Of a stretch of DNA of 64,000 nt, positions 33,450-46,376 are shown one piece after another. Both the position numbers and the translations under genes were made by a program. The notes below the pieces were generated by a model. The model was not told the origin of the DNA and ran no database searches. It saw only the letters and a list, made by a program, of their open reading frames with translations. Positions within the stretch are counted from its first letter, which is position 1; every line of letters begins with the position of its first letter. Source of the DNA: Rosa chinensis (taxonomy: Eukaryota; Streptophyta; Magnoliopsida; Rosales; Rosaceae); contig NC_037090.1 in assembly GCF_002994745.2 (NCBI RefSeq), positions 29,432,501 to 29,496,500 of the forward strand. Reading direction: 5' to 3'.

Positions 33450-36400
33450 ATGTCCGATGCGTATTGCTCCGACTGCAAGCGCCAGACGGAGGTGGTGTTC
33501 GATCACTCCGCCGGCGACACCGTCTGCTCCGAGTGCGGCCTGGTCCTCGAGTCCCATTCCATCGACGAGACGTCCGAGTGGCGAACCTTCGCCAACGAGT
33601 CCGGCGATAACGACCCCGTCCGTGTCGGTGGCCCCACCAACCCGCTCTTGGCCGATGGCGGATTGTCCACCGTCATCGCCAAGCCCAATGGAGCTTCCGG
33701 CGAGTTCCTCTCTTCGTCTTTGGGCAGGTGGCAGAACCGCGGCTCCAATCCGGATCGGGGCTTGATACTCGCCTTCAAAACCATCGCTACCATGTCCGAT
33801 AGGTAACGAGCTCTCTTTTCCCTTATTGAATTGGAATTTTTAGGGTTTGTTTGAGAGTTTTGGAGTTGGATCGGCTGGTTCTATGTGAAGCTGATTCGGG
33901 ATGATGGGAGACTAGGAATCATAATTCAAGGTTGTGGAATTGGAAGGAGGCTGGTTGAGGCTAATTTTAGGTTTCCCAAACTTGATGGAAATGAAGCATA
34001 TCCCTAGGACAATTTATTGGCTTTGAAATGATAATGTCAATAGTGCCAATATCTCAACTCGCAGTCTGTTTGATCCTTCTACTTCCAATAATCACTTGGG
34101 GTTGGGTTTAAAATTTCAATGTCTAATCCCAGAATTTTGGATTGGTAATAAAGATGAGGGAAAAAGTTCTCATTTCCGTCTGGTTATATATGTGGACAAG
34201 GACCGTAGTTTTAGTGGAACTAAATGCCCTGTAGGTAACTGAACATAGTATTTACTCCTGTGCAAATATATATGGCGTTCACAGTCGAAATAAAAATGTT
34301 CGACTTTCAAATTTTGGCATGGCAACCAATGGAGGATATTACTATGTGAAATTGTATTGTGATCTTTGCTTTTCGTGGGTTTCTTATGCTTAATTTATTT
34401 CTGTGATGGTGATAGTAGTTATCTATGGATCTCACTTACTACAAGATTCAAATGTACGTCATAACTTTTGAGTAAATGTAGAAGCTCCTAGGTTCTAGTG
34501 CACAATTCCGATCAAGGAGTGGTATATAACTCAAGTTTGGCTACTGCACTCCAGTTATAGTCTACTCAGCATTGACCAGATTGTGATTGTCAAGTTTTTC
34601 TTAATTCTGCATCTAAATGCCCAAACCACTTTGCATGCTTTCCTTTCCCTTGCTTAATGGGCTATTTGATTTTTACTTTAGTTGACACATGTACAACCTT
34701 GCAACTAAATAATTAAGTTTTGAGTTCCAGCTTGACTGATAATTTGAGTCTGATTCAGAAGTATGATAGTAGGATCATCCAGATATTACACTTTTGATAT
34801 CAGTTACTATGATTTTTATTATTTCATGTGTGAAATTCTCACTTCTTCCCTTTCGTAATGAGTGATGTGTGGAGAGTACTAAGGGTTTGAATATTTTCCT
34901 TTTATGCTACATTTGTTTAAAAATGAGACTGTAAGCTACTACAGAGAAAAATACCTGATGTGATAACATTGTGTTTCAGGTTGGGCCTTGTTGCAACCAT
35001 CAAGGTATGCTATTTGATCACTAATAGCTGCTTCTTTATGGGATCATCAATGATTCTAGTAGATTTATCTGCCTATACACTTTTTAAATAATTTTCCTAT
35101 ACCGTGTATAGCATATGATTTTGGCAAGTCCTAATTAATTTGGATGCATGTATGGTTTGAAATAAAATAATTTGTTGTTTCTGGTTCTATCGAGTGTTTT
35201 AGTTTTGTTTTACGGGCTTCTTGTAATCTCTTGTACTGTGATCCTTTCTTATAACAAAATTTGTGGTTCTTCAAAAAAGTAAAGAAATTTGTTCATGATT
35301 GTCGTTTGTGATTGTGAGTGACATAGGACTTTCATATTATAAAACAATATATCAAAGTCATTCTGAATGAGTGACGGAAGCGTATTGTCTGTTTTTCAGT
35401 ATCCATATGATATATGAAATCTTGTTCTGAAAATTTTCATAGTAGCAGAACTTAGTTTAGTACTGTACATTTTTATTTCACCTATGCATATTGATCATAG
35501 TAGTGCCGAAATGTTCAAAAGAGTTTGTGTCCCTGAGAAGAATTTGGTTTGAGCTCCCCAATACAGTTTTCGGCCACAATTTTTGAAGCAGATGGTATTA
35601 AATGGGAAATAGTTGGCTAATAGTATATGGGCAAAAGAGTGGACAATCAATAGACCATTTATCTTTTCACTCTTGCTTCCTGTGGCAGATTTAGTTTGAG
35701 AAGGATATTTGGCTTGTGAAGGAAACATAAGAGTCAAGTGGAATGGGTTTCCTTAACAGTTGATTTCAGTTTTTTAAAGTTGGGGGATGGTAGAACTTGT
35801 ATGGACACATGTGCTATAAGGAGTATGAGAACAAGTTGAATTCATTTTACTTGTTGCTTATGCCCTTTTGCATCATCTGTTTCTTGTTGTTGGTAGCTGT
35901 ACAAGCAAAATATTTTAACTAGAGCCTATAAATCGCATGGTCATTTCTCAATACATAACTGTTGAAGTTAAATGTTTAGGTTTATCACTTATCTTGCTTA
36001 TTAGTTTTTGTTTAATGATTTGAGTGTTAATCATACCTAATTTTACTTTTATGATTGATATGAAGGATCGAGCTAATGAGATATATAAGAGGGTGGAAGA
36101 TCAAAAGTCTAGTAGAGGAAGAAATCAGGATGCATTATTGGCTGCTTGCCTATACATTGCTTGTCGACAAGAAGACAAGCCCCGCACTGTAAAGGGTACA
36201 GCTTATGATTTTTTTTTAACATCTGGATGCTTCCTGAATTATCTTTCCCTTTGTGTATAAGCTTCCCTGAACCTGTGGATTTCAATTAGAAATTTGCTCC
36301 GTTGCCAATGGAGCCACAAAGAAAGAAATTGGCCGAGCAAAAGAATACATAGTGAAACAGCTGGGATTGGAGAAGGGTCAGTCAGTGGAGATGGGAACAA

Positions 36401-37690
36401 TACATGCCGGGGACTTTATGGTGAGAACTGTTTTCTTTCTCGCTTGAATCCTTTTTTGATTTCAAGTAGAAAATAACCCTTGAATCTGACTTACCTGCAT
36501 ATAGAGCTAGAATTAATAGTAGTTAATTTTTCTCTATGTTTTATGTTGCCACTGACTTAATATCAACTTGCAGAGGCGTTTCTGTTCCAACCTTGGTATG
36601 AATAATCAAGCGGTCAAAGCTGCTCAAGAAGCTGTGCAGAAGTCGGAAGAATTTGATATAAGGTAGTTCTTGTTTGTACGGATTATGAGGAAAATAGTCT
36701 TTAATTTCAGTACTAACCATTTCCTTGATAAGAAACCAAAAAAGACGAAAAAAATAATATTTCGTAGCAGTTCGGTTATTGTGAATAGCAGTAGCATATT
36801 CACATAGGTTCATGGTTCATTATACCAAATGTCATGTTCTACCACAAATGTTTTGCTTTTGTTCATTAATAATAAAGAACATGTTATGTATATCTTATGA
36901 TTTTTTTTCAGTACTTTTAGGAAGAGGAACAATGAGGCGTCATAATGATTGGTTGGAACAAGTACCAAAGAAAATAAGAAATGATGTTCTGTATTTCTGT
37001 TTCAACTATAAAAACTGCCCTTCACGACTTAAGAAATGGTGAATCTATCATATTTGGCTATTTTTCGGTTGAACTCGACAATCTGCCATAAAGTATATTT
37101 ACTGATAAGGTTAAAGATTCTAATAGTTTGAGATTTTTATACATTTTCTGTATGACCCTATCAATTTTGACTCGTCCCCTGAGATTTGATGAGAATTATG
37201 GTTTATTTTATCGTTTTCCTGCACTTTATTTGCTTTTTTCTTGGACCATATGGAGCCAAGGTTTGAGTGTAAAGTTTTTCAGATTGGCATATGACTTGTG
37301 CTCTTCATGTTGGCTACTAACTATGGCATTATGTTTTCAGGAGGAGCCCTATATCAATAGCAGCAGCTGTTATATATATTATAACTCAACTTTCAGATGA
37401 TAAGAAGCCTTTAAAAGGTTCAATATTGTTTTTCCTTTGGTCTATGATCTATATGCTGCATTATTTATATGTACAGGTCATGTTCATGCAATCTCAATAT
37501 GCACCAACATATCTTCATAACATGTGCTGAACTTGAGCGATGGCTAATGTGTGCAGATATCTCACTCGCTACTGGAGTAGCAGAAGGAACTATCAGAAAC
37601 TCATACAAAGACCTTTATCCTCATGTATCTAAGATAATACCCAACTGGTATGCCAAGGAGGAGGATCTGAAGAACCTTTGCAGCCCTTGA
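33450..37690 (+). CDS. TFIIB: Transcription initiation factor TFIIB
   Basis: Seven exons: 33450-33802, 34980-35004, 36066-36195, 36290-36420, 36574-36662, 37341-37417 and 37557-37690. All introns are GT-AG and all joins stay in frame, giving 312 residues, which as I recall is the length of Arabidopsis TFIIB. The N-terminal zinc ribbon has Cys6, Cys9, Cys26 and Cys29 (YCSDCKRQ.., VCSECG). A B-finger/linker region follows ([13 protein letters not shown]), then two cyclin-like folds ([11 protein letters not shown] to [22 protein letters not shown] to [15 protein letters not shown]). TFIIB bridges TBP at the promoter and RNA polymerase II in the nucleus. I chose the ATG at 33450 because it starts the conserved MSDAYCSDC; the upstream in-frame ATG at 33261 lies before the TATA box. 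No damage seen. Confidence 0.97.
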
Positions 37691-38392
37691 AATGTTGGCA
37701 AGCGGATTACTCGAGAATTGAATTGCATTGGAGCGTTTTTCTTGGTTGTGCTAAACTCGGATGTATGAACAACGCACAAGGCTTAAATTTCATTGAGGAT
37801 TTTTTTTTTGCTTTCTCATAGTAAATTAATGTTAAACGAAAGACTGAACCGAGTTGAATGCTCGAACTAGGATAAATATGTATTCAAGTCTTTAATTTTA
37901 TTTTTATTTTTTATTTCAAGCAGGTGATACTTTCAGTTTTACCAATAATAGGACCGAGGCAATTTTTGTCTTCTACTAAGTCTGGACTCTACCACTGTAA
38001 CAAAAGTGCCCGGGCATCTTTCTTCCTAAACCCCAAATCTTTTGGGAAAAGATATTGCCAAGTAATAAGAAGCTCACTGGTTGAGGCAGGGTTTATATCA
38101 GGTCACTTCTTCCTGACGTTACAGAGGTGACCAAAAATACGAGGAAAAATAATTTCAGTGAGCACCGTCGACTTTGGTGAACAATCCCACCGTAAGCTTA
38201 CTAAATTTCAATTATTATTTTTTCTTCTTCTTTTGATAGGATGAATATAAAATTGAGGGACTTAAAACTCCCAATGAATTGTCTCACCTATCAACTTAGG
38301 CTTATTTTTGAGAATGAGTAGTGTCCCATTAGAAATTGTTCAACACCATCCAATATAAGTTATCCACAGATTTAGCTTAAAAATTCACCATA
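37691..38392. other. 3' flank of TFIIB, no further gene
   Basis: AT-rich; the TFIIB 3' untranslated region is in the first part. No motif-bearing frames. Confidence 0.55.
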
Positions 38393-38570
38393 CGTGCTGA
38401 GATATGTGAGTATTGTCCCACATTGAGAAATGAGACCCTGCAATATAGTATATAAGGAAATCAGGATATTGCTTCACGCAAAACCCTTCTTGTTGATTCT
38501 TTACTGGCCCAACATTCTCCTTTTTTTCTTTTTCCCTACTCCCCAGATTTTGACCAACAATTTGGCGCCC
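38393..38570 (+). mobile_element. Possible TRIM-like LTR fragment with primer-binding site
   Basis: GTCCCACATTGAGAAATGAG with a TATATAAGG core is typical of small plant LTRs. About 150 bases on, TTTGGCGCCCTGG resembles a tRNA primer-binding site just after an LTR. No second LTR found, so this is tentative. Confidence 0.35.
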
Positions 38571-38848
38571 TGGCCCAATTGTTGAAAGCTGCATTTTACT
38601 CCTTTATGCATATGGCCCAACCCATTGATACTGATTCGATCTCTCACCTCTCTGGTGAGCATAGGTTTGGTTTCTTTGGAGGCTCCTTCTCCTACTTTGT
38701 CTGTTGTTCGAATTTTCGTACATGATACTGCTTTACCGGTTAATAAAAGGGCCTGATTGTTTCTCACTTTTACTAGAAGAACGTGAAGAACCCTGTTGGG
38801 AGTAAAAATAAATGAAGAAGGTCCGGTCTGGACAAGCCATGCTCCTAA

Positions 38849-39650
38849 GCATTAGCAGTGGGGACTCATAATTTGGACTCAAATTTGGGTCCAAATTGAC
38901 TGGAATAGTGATTTGAGTCCATCTGAATAGTGTTCAAATTGACTTATTTTTATTAGGTGCTGCAGTAGTGCAAGACTTATTTTTGGACTCATATTTTAGA
39001 CTCTATTTGTTTTACTCATATTTAAGTCCAAAACACAAATATTTCCGTTGTAGAACATACTCATATTTGACTATTTGAGTCTTTTATTTTATGTTTGTTT
39101 ATAATTTTTGGATATATATATATATATATTTATATTTATATTTATATTTAACCTAATTTAAGTTCAAAAAACTTATACAAATAAAAAGTATTTATCAAGC
39201 TTCAAACATAAAACTCATTAAAATTAATTTATTACTATATAACTAAAATGAGGTAAAAGTTAATAATGGCTAAACAATGACTGAATTTGTTTCTAAATTG
39301 ACGATTGAATTAAAAAAATTTGACTGTCAGATTGTAAAAACAAACAAATCTTGTCCTTTTATTTTAATAGAAAAAACAACTCTATAGTTATTTGAAGCAT
39401 GCAAAATGTGGTCCCCACGTGTAATTTGATTTGAATCTTGCAATTGGTAATTTGCTTGGCACGTGGTGGGTCCCATAATTTTTTTAGTCCAAATTGATTT
39501 GGGTCCTTCCTTGGATCAAATCTGATCCAAAATATAGGTCTCAGGGACATTTGAGTCTCTTTTATTCCGACCCACTACAACTCAGTTCCTACACTTTTGG
39601 ACTCAAATTTTGATTTTAGACCCAAATTTAGGTCCCCATTGCTGATGTTC
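38849..39650. mobile_element. PIF/Harbinger-like MITE
   Basis: The ends read GCATTAGCAGTGGGGACTC and, inverted, GAACATCAGCAATGGGGACC. They continue into longer inverted similarity (GGACTCAAATTTGGGTCC). A TAA lies next to each end, fitting the 3-base TAA/TTA duplication of Harbinger elements. About 800 bases, no coding sequence. Confidence 0.65.
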
Positions 39651-40094
39651 TAAAAATATGAAGATCAATGAGTGCAAGAAGAAGTTTACAGTTGTTGTAT
39701 GATAGCATAGGTATAGTGGTGTCTGATCATGAATGACTTGTTTGCTTTTTGTCACGATCTTGCATTATTCTTAGGGTCCTTAACTCATAATTCCAATTCT
39801 GGGGAAAATTTTCTCCAACAACCAAAAAAAATCAAAAACAAAAAGAAAGTTCGCCATCAACCCATTTAACCTAAAAATTAAACAAAAACATTGGAAAATA
39901 AAAATAAAAAAACTTTTGAGAGAAAAAATAGAGACTCTTATTGAGAAAATCTTATCTAAGTACAACTTAGAGGTAAAAAACGGGCAGAATTAGACTTTTG
40001 ATACATTTCCCTTTGTTCTTATATTGACTTGTTGGCTATCTAAAATGTGTGTTTACTCAAGTTGTGAACATATATGGTCAAATATAATCTAGTT
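39651..40094. other. Spacer without a supported gene
   Basis: AT-rich; nothing recognised. Confidence 0.5.
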
Positions 40095-41200
40095 AATTGA
40101 TGTGGTTGAATCCTATATGCTTATCAATGGATCTCGACATCCATAACCATGAGAAGGCAAAAAGAAGAAGGGGGGTCGGCGACTCACAGTGAATCTTTTT
40201 GTACATGCCCAAATCTTTTTCACTTTGAGCATTTAGGCTTTCTTTTGAACCAAAGACATCACTGTGGTATTTTCTACAAATCTTACACTCTGACTGAGAA
40301 GAATTACTAATGCAATCATTATTCTTTACTATGGTATTAGTCTTCCTATTCCTTCCCATTTTTGTCCTTTTTCTTTCTAGTTCTTTTTAAACTTGGAAAA
40401 GCAATTTCTGTCTTAATTATACCACTCTGATTCTCTCTTGAAACAATGGTAAAAAAATTGAAAAGCACTCTCTGTTTCATTCTCATCCTATGTTTCTAAT
40501 CTCTGGTCAAAAGTTTTGAGAGATCTTTTAAAAGCTTTTTCACTCAAGGTCTCCATATCTTTTGTTTCTTCAATGATTGCAACTATCGATTCATACTTTT
40601 TAATTAAACCTAGAAGAATCTCCTGAACTATCATTTTCTCTGCTATTACTTCACTATAGGATTTCATTTGATTCACAATAAAGCTAACCCTAGTCAAATA
40701 ATCTTTAAGCAATTCATCCTTAGTCATTCGAGTATATTCAAAATCCCTTTTTAAAGACTAAAGTTTTACTTCTCTAACCTTTGTTGTACCTTTGTATTCT
40801 TCTTGCAATGTTTTCTAAGTAGCGTTTGCTGTCTCCTCATTTGAGATGGGAAAATAATCTCATCAGTCACTGCACCTTGAATGGTTGAATCACAGCGAGA
40901 GCTTTAGCATCCCTATTAATGTTACTCTTCAAAATCAATTTCTTGACTACGGTAAGAGTCTCTATATCTATTCGACAAGACTTCAAAGATCATGTGAGAT
41001 GAAAATTATACTACTCTTGATCCTCCAGAAGTCGTAGTTCTCATTGTTGAAGATTGGAGTAAGTATATCACCACTGCTACTTGTGTCCGCCACGATTTTG
41101 ATGAAATTGATTCTAGGGTTTCATTATTTGAAATCTCCCTAATTGAATCACAGTACACCCCAAACTCTTGGATCAAATTAGTGCTCTAATACCATGTTGA
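40095..41200 (-). pseudogene. Copia gag (UBN2-type) and zinc-knuckle remnant
   Basis: Minus-strand frames read an N-terminal NENYDFWRIK-like region, then LLKDYLTRVSFIVNQMKSYS and ILLGLIKKYESIVAIIEETKDME. A damaged zinc-knuckle region follows (KCSK.KRFGHVQKD) near 40200. This order matches the gag of plant Copia elements. Many stops and shifts; no protease or integrase follows, so only gag survives. Confidence 0.75.
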
Positions 41201-42415
41201 AATTTAGCTCTACTTTATCGATCACATGCACTCACACAAATTCACAACAACAAATATGATTATCATAATAGCAAATCGATCACTGCAGTGATAGCAGATG
41301 AAAAGAGGCAGAGAGAATGAAGGAGTTGTGCTCACACTATAGCTACGACCTATTTTCCTTAATCATTGAACAACTAATTTGTGAGACTTATTATTCTCAA
41401 AAAAAAAAAAATTATGAGATGTTGTCAACACTAAAGATTATCAGAGCCAAACATGTGGCATATAATCTGACCATACAAAATCTATTGCAGCAAATTTCAA
41501 ACATGTGGCATATAATCTGACCATACAAAATCTATTGCAGACTTGCAGTAAATTTCAAGAGTGTACGTAATTTTGACAATCTCAACATAGACCCTGAAAA
41601 TTCACATATCAAACACCAATAGAGAAAGTCTCAGATAGACGATATCTCCTTCAATGAAAAGTCCACATCCCTCATTATCTAGAGGACCCTCTACTTCTCC
41701 ACCAACAGTTCACAAATGCACCTAACCCGCGCTTGACCATAGTTCACTAAGGCCAGCCATGAAGCAATCTGGTCCGATATAGATCAGATCGATCTTAAGA
41801 AATCAAACGGGCAACTACACACACATCGTTGTCCCCATCCTCAGCGACGCCATCATCATCAACTAGGTCCACCACCGGAGTACCGAACCTCATGGATAAC
41901 ACTGTAGCCAAGCTCTGGGTAACGTCCTCAACGCAGCGCGCCTTAGTTGACATGCAGCTAGGATTGAGTAGAGAGAGAGATCGAGTTGCTAGCTTTCATA
42001 GATAAAAGTCAAAAATCGTTCCTAATCTCTATAATACTACATCTGGATCGTCATATCACGAAGCATAACGTACAATTCGTGGTACTCTTTTCTTTGTTAC
42101 TAGGCAAAAATTATAACTACGTACTTAGACTATTAAGTATAAACACCTGGATTTTTATTAGTTTCGACTTGTCAATAATGAAAGCTCTCTGCAGATAAAA
42201 TGAAAACAATAACAAGTATTATTGTTGATCGAAATATTATATCTCTTTTTTCACCTACTTCATCTTATCTGATCTTGATTCTCACGCATATATCCTAATG
42301 ACTATGAACACAGTATCTGTAAACCTGAATATGTAGCTTATCGATCCCATTGCCACAGCTTACAGACCCAATTGTGGGATTGATCGACCTATAGTGATCG
42401 ATGAATACGCAAGCT
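41201..42415. other. Spacer with a short tandem duplication
   Basis: 41452-41493 and 41500-41541 share a 40-base block beginning CATGTGGCATATAATCTG. A GC-richer patch at 41790-41960 reads a short coding-like minus frame (ARCVEDVTQSLATVLSMRFG) that I cannot identify. No gene supported. Confidence 0.5.
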
Positions 42416-43242
42416 CACTACTAGCAAAATAACAATACACACGGATTTACTGTAGTTAAAAGCCACAGAAATCCATGTGAAATAGAAATACTAACAGAAA
42501 TCCGTGTGAACTGAGCATAGTCGGGCCCACAATAATTTATACAATAACAATATCAACGGAAATCCGTGTGCATAAACAACAGTCACAGATATCTGTATAA
42601 AAACAAAAACATTTTCACACTGATATCTGTGTGAAAATCAATTCACACTGATTTCTGTACGTATTATAAATTAGTTTATTTCGAAATAATTAATTTTTTA
42701 TGTTATGTGAATTATGGAGGGACGGATTTCCGTTACAATAAGTATTTGATACAGATATCTGTGTGAAAAGAACATAATTGAGCTCTACAGTGATTTATAC
42801 AATAACAATATCGACGGAAATCCGTGTGAATAAACAATAGTAACAGATGTCTGTGTAAATGATAAAATATTTTTACACGGATATCTGTGTACAGATCAAT
42901 TCACACTGATTTCTGTGTGAAAATCCGAAATTAGTTTATTTCGGGATCATTAATTTTGTTTGTTATGTGAATTACGGACGGACAGATTTCCGTTATAATA
43001 AGTATTTGATACAGATTTCTGTGTGCAATGAGTAATACACACAGATGTCCGTGTGAAATGTTGACACAGATATCCGTGTGAAAAGAACAATGAGCTACAG
43101 AATTCCGTGTGAAAAAGGAGACTACACACAGAAATCCGTGTGAATAAACAACAGTAACTGATGTCTGTGTAAAAACTAAAACCTTTTCACACGGATATCC
43201 GTGTCCAATGAACAATTAGTTACAAAATTCTGTGTGAAAAAG

Positions 43243-45180
43243 TATATATGTATATAAGGTTAACCACTTATTTGATATTGAAAGAACGGCGGATTGAGTT
43301 AATTTTTTTACACCGTACCTATTAATACACTATAAATAAATGAGTAATGTCAAATTTATCAATTTTTTATTTTTATTTTTTGGATTGCACAAAATTCTTA
43401 TATGTCTACTAATGTGGTATAACTAGTTTATTAGTTATAAACTTATAATGAAAAGTATATCTTCTATAAGCAACAATGCGCAGGAAATAGACTTTATCAA
43501 AATCGACCGTAGGATGTTATCATGATAAGAATAAATGGTTGTGTTCAAAATTTCAGCTATTTTCGTCGTCGTTTGGGTTTCGATCTAGTAGGTCAACCCT
43601 AAACCTTAAATACTACATAAAACTAATATGCTCATCACCGCTCACTCGTAACTTATTTTTTCGATCTGTCAGCTCTCATACTCTCATGAATATCAGGTAT
43701 ACCAAATAATGTAAAAATTTTGAAAAGTTTATCCCTCGTGGTTTTACTCCCCTTAGAGAAGTATAGGTGTATATAAGGTTAACCACTTTATTTGATATTT
43801 AAAGAACGGCGGATTGAGTTAATTTTTTTACACCATACCTATGCTATAAATAGATGGGTAATTTCAAATTTATCAATTTTCAATTTTTATCACATGTATG
43901 GCACAAAATTCATATATGTCTACTAATGTGGTATAAGTTATAACTAGTTTATTAGTTATAATGAAAAGTATACATTCCATAAGCAACAATGCGTAGGAAA
44001 TAGACTTTATCAAAATCGACCGTAGGATGTTATCATGATAAGAATAAATGGTTGTGTTCAAAATTTCAGCTATTTTCGTCGTCGTTTGGGTTTCGATCTA
44101 GTAGGTCAACCCTAAACTTTAAATACCACATAAAACTAATATGCTCATAACCTCTCACTCGTAACTTATTTTTTTGATCTGTAAACTCTTATGCTCTCAT
44201 GGGTAGAAGCTATATCAACGAATGTAAAAATTTCTGAAATTTTATCTCCTCAAGGGTCGGCTCCCCTTAGGGAAGTAGAAGCGTTTAAAGGGTTGGCCGG
44301 TTTTTGGTACAGACATCTGTGTGAAATAAGTAATACACACGGATATCTGTGTGAAATTTTAACACAGAAATCCATGTGAAAAGAACAATGAGCTACAGAA
44401 TTCCGTGTGAAAAAGGAGACTACACACAGAAATCCGTGTGAATAAACAACAGTAACTGATGTCTGTGTAAAAACTAAAACCTTTTCACACGGATATCCGT
44501 GTGAAAAGAACAATTAGCTACAAAATTCCATGTGAAAAAGTATATGTGTATATAAGGTTAACCACTTATTTGATATTGAAAGAACGACGGATTGAGTTAA
44601 TTTTTTTACACCGTACCTATTAATACGCTATAAATAGATGAGTAATGTCAAATTTATCAATTTTTTATTTTTATTTTTTGGATTGCACAAAATTCATATA
44701 TGTCTACTAATGTGGTATAACTAGTTTATTAGTTATAATGAAAAGTATACCTTCCATAAGCAACAATGCGTAGGAAATAGACTTTATCAAAATCGACCGT
44801 AGGATGTTATCATGATAAGAATAAATGGTTGTGTTCAAAATTTCAGTTATTTTCGTCGTCGTTTGGGTTTCGATCTAGTAGGTCAACCCTAAACCTTAAA
44901 TACTACATAAAACTAATATGCTCATCACCGCTCACTCGTATCTTATTTTTTTGATCTGTAAACTCTCATGCTCTCATGGGTAGAAGGTATATCAACTAAT
45001 GTAAAAATTTCTGAAATTTTATCTCCTCAAGGGTCGGCTCCCCTTAGGGAAGTAGAAGTGTTTAAAGGGTTGACCGGTTATTGGTACAGACATCTGTGTG
45101 AAATGAGTAATACACATGGATATCTGTGTGAAATGTTAACACGGAAATCCGTGTGAAAAGAACCATTAGCTACAGAATTC
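43243..45180. repeat. Three direct repeats inside CACTA 2
   Basis: The phrase TATATAAGGTTAACCACTT starts at about 43251, 43770 and 44549. Units two and three are about 780 bases apart and include both a motif-free core (with CGACCGTAGGATGTTATCAT) and a motif-rich segment; unit one is shorter (about 520). Copies are closely similar. Confidence 0.88.
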
Positions 45181-45721
45181 CGTGTGAAAAACTCTATTAG
45201 CTACAAAATTCCGTTATAATAAGTGTTTAATACAGAATTATCTGTGAAATGAGCAACACACGAATATCTGTGTGAAATGTAGACACTGATATCTGTGTGA
45301 AAAGAAAAATTAGCTACTAAATTCCGTGTGAAAAAAATAGAATACAGATAGAATTCCGTGTAAACAATAATTAACATGACAGTTATATATTACCGAGATA
45401 AATACACACGAAAATCAGTGGTAAATATATATGTATCTCTCACGGATTTTCGTGGTAAATTTTTTCCCGCTCACTTTTTTGGAACAAATTCAATTTCCCT
45501 CCCCTAGTAGTATTATACACGGATTTCCGTGGATTTATTCCCGCTCAATATTTGGATATTCCCACGGATTACTGTGGGTTCTGTTGTAAATATTTAAATA
45601 ACAATAGATGATAGCTATTGGGTTACCGAGGTAAATTCACACGGATATCTGTAGTAAATGCAAATGTATTTCACACGGATTTCCGTGTGAAATACTATAA
45701 ACACACAGATTTCCGAGCATA

Positions 45722-46376
45722 ATGCTGCTTAACCAAAATATAAAGCCTCCTCCGAATTCTCTCATGTCTCCATCTCTCTCTCATCTCCTCCACCCACTGC
45801 TCTCCCTCTCTCTCATATCCCAGCTCCTCTTCTCTGCCTCCCTCTCTCTCATCTTCAAATTTTTTTGGTTTAATGGAGGACAGAGGAACTACATATGTTT
45901 TCTCTCTCCTTCGACACCCACTTCCGGTCACCACCGTGACTCACCTCCACCATCACCGACCTCCGACGAGTTTAACGCAGCCTCCTTGAGTCCCTGCAAC
46001 AACCCACGCACCGACTCTGCTCACTTCCATTGTCAAGCACCGCCTCCCTCCTTGAGCTCCATGAATCCACACCGATTCCAGAAGACTATGGTGCTGTAAT
46101 TGAGTCGAGTGAAAATGGCTCTGATGAAGGTGTTGCCATTTTGTTGCTTCTACGTATTGATTGCCCACCTTTGTTTTGATAAGTAGCACATAGTTAACCT
46201 GTAGGGTTCTTGGTTTGCTTCTAGTTAACCGGTTGTATAATATATTGAAACATATGATCATATTTTCCCCAGGTGGTTCATGGGATGAAGAGAACTGGCG
46301 ATCTCAGTATGGTCAGGTCGTTCAAGATGCAGAAGTGTCAATCCCGGAGTCTTCACTGATAAGTTTATGGGACTAG
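45722..46376 (+). pseudogene. Captured, spliceable gene fragment in CACTA 2
   Basis: A CT-rich leader-like stretch is followed by a frame that reads LLELHESTPIPEDYGAV, then IESSENGSDEG to 46129. Removing a GT-AG intron (46130-46272, acceptor CCCCAG) joins it in frame to GSWDEENWRSQYGQ, QDAEVSIPESS and LWD, then TAG at 46374-46376. Open frame through a spliced join argues for a real host gene piece taken up with its intron. I do not recognise the protein. Sequence after the stop (EMVTKLRNDGKCEVPRLRL) still looks coding, so the TAG is probably a decay mutation. Confidence 0.55.
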
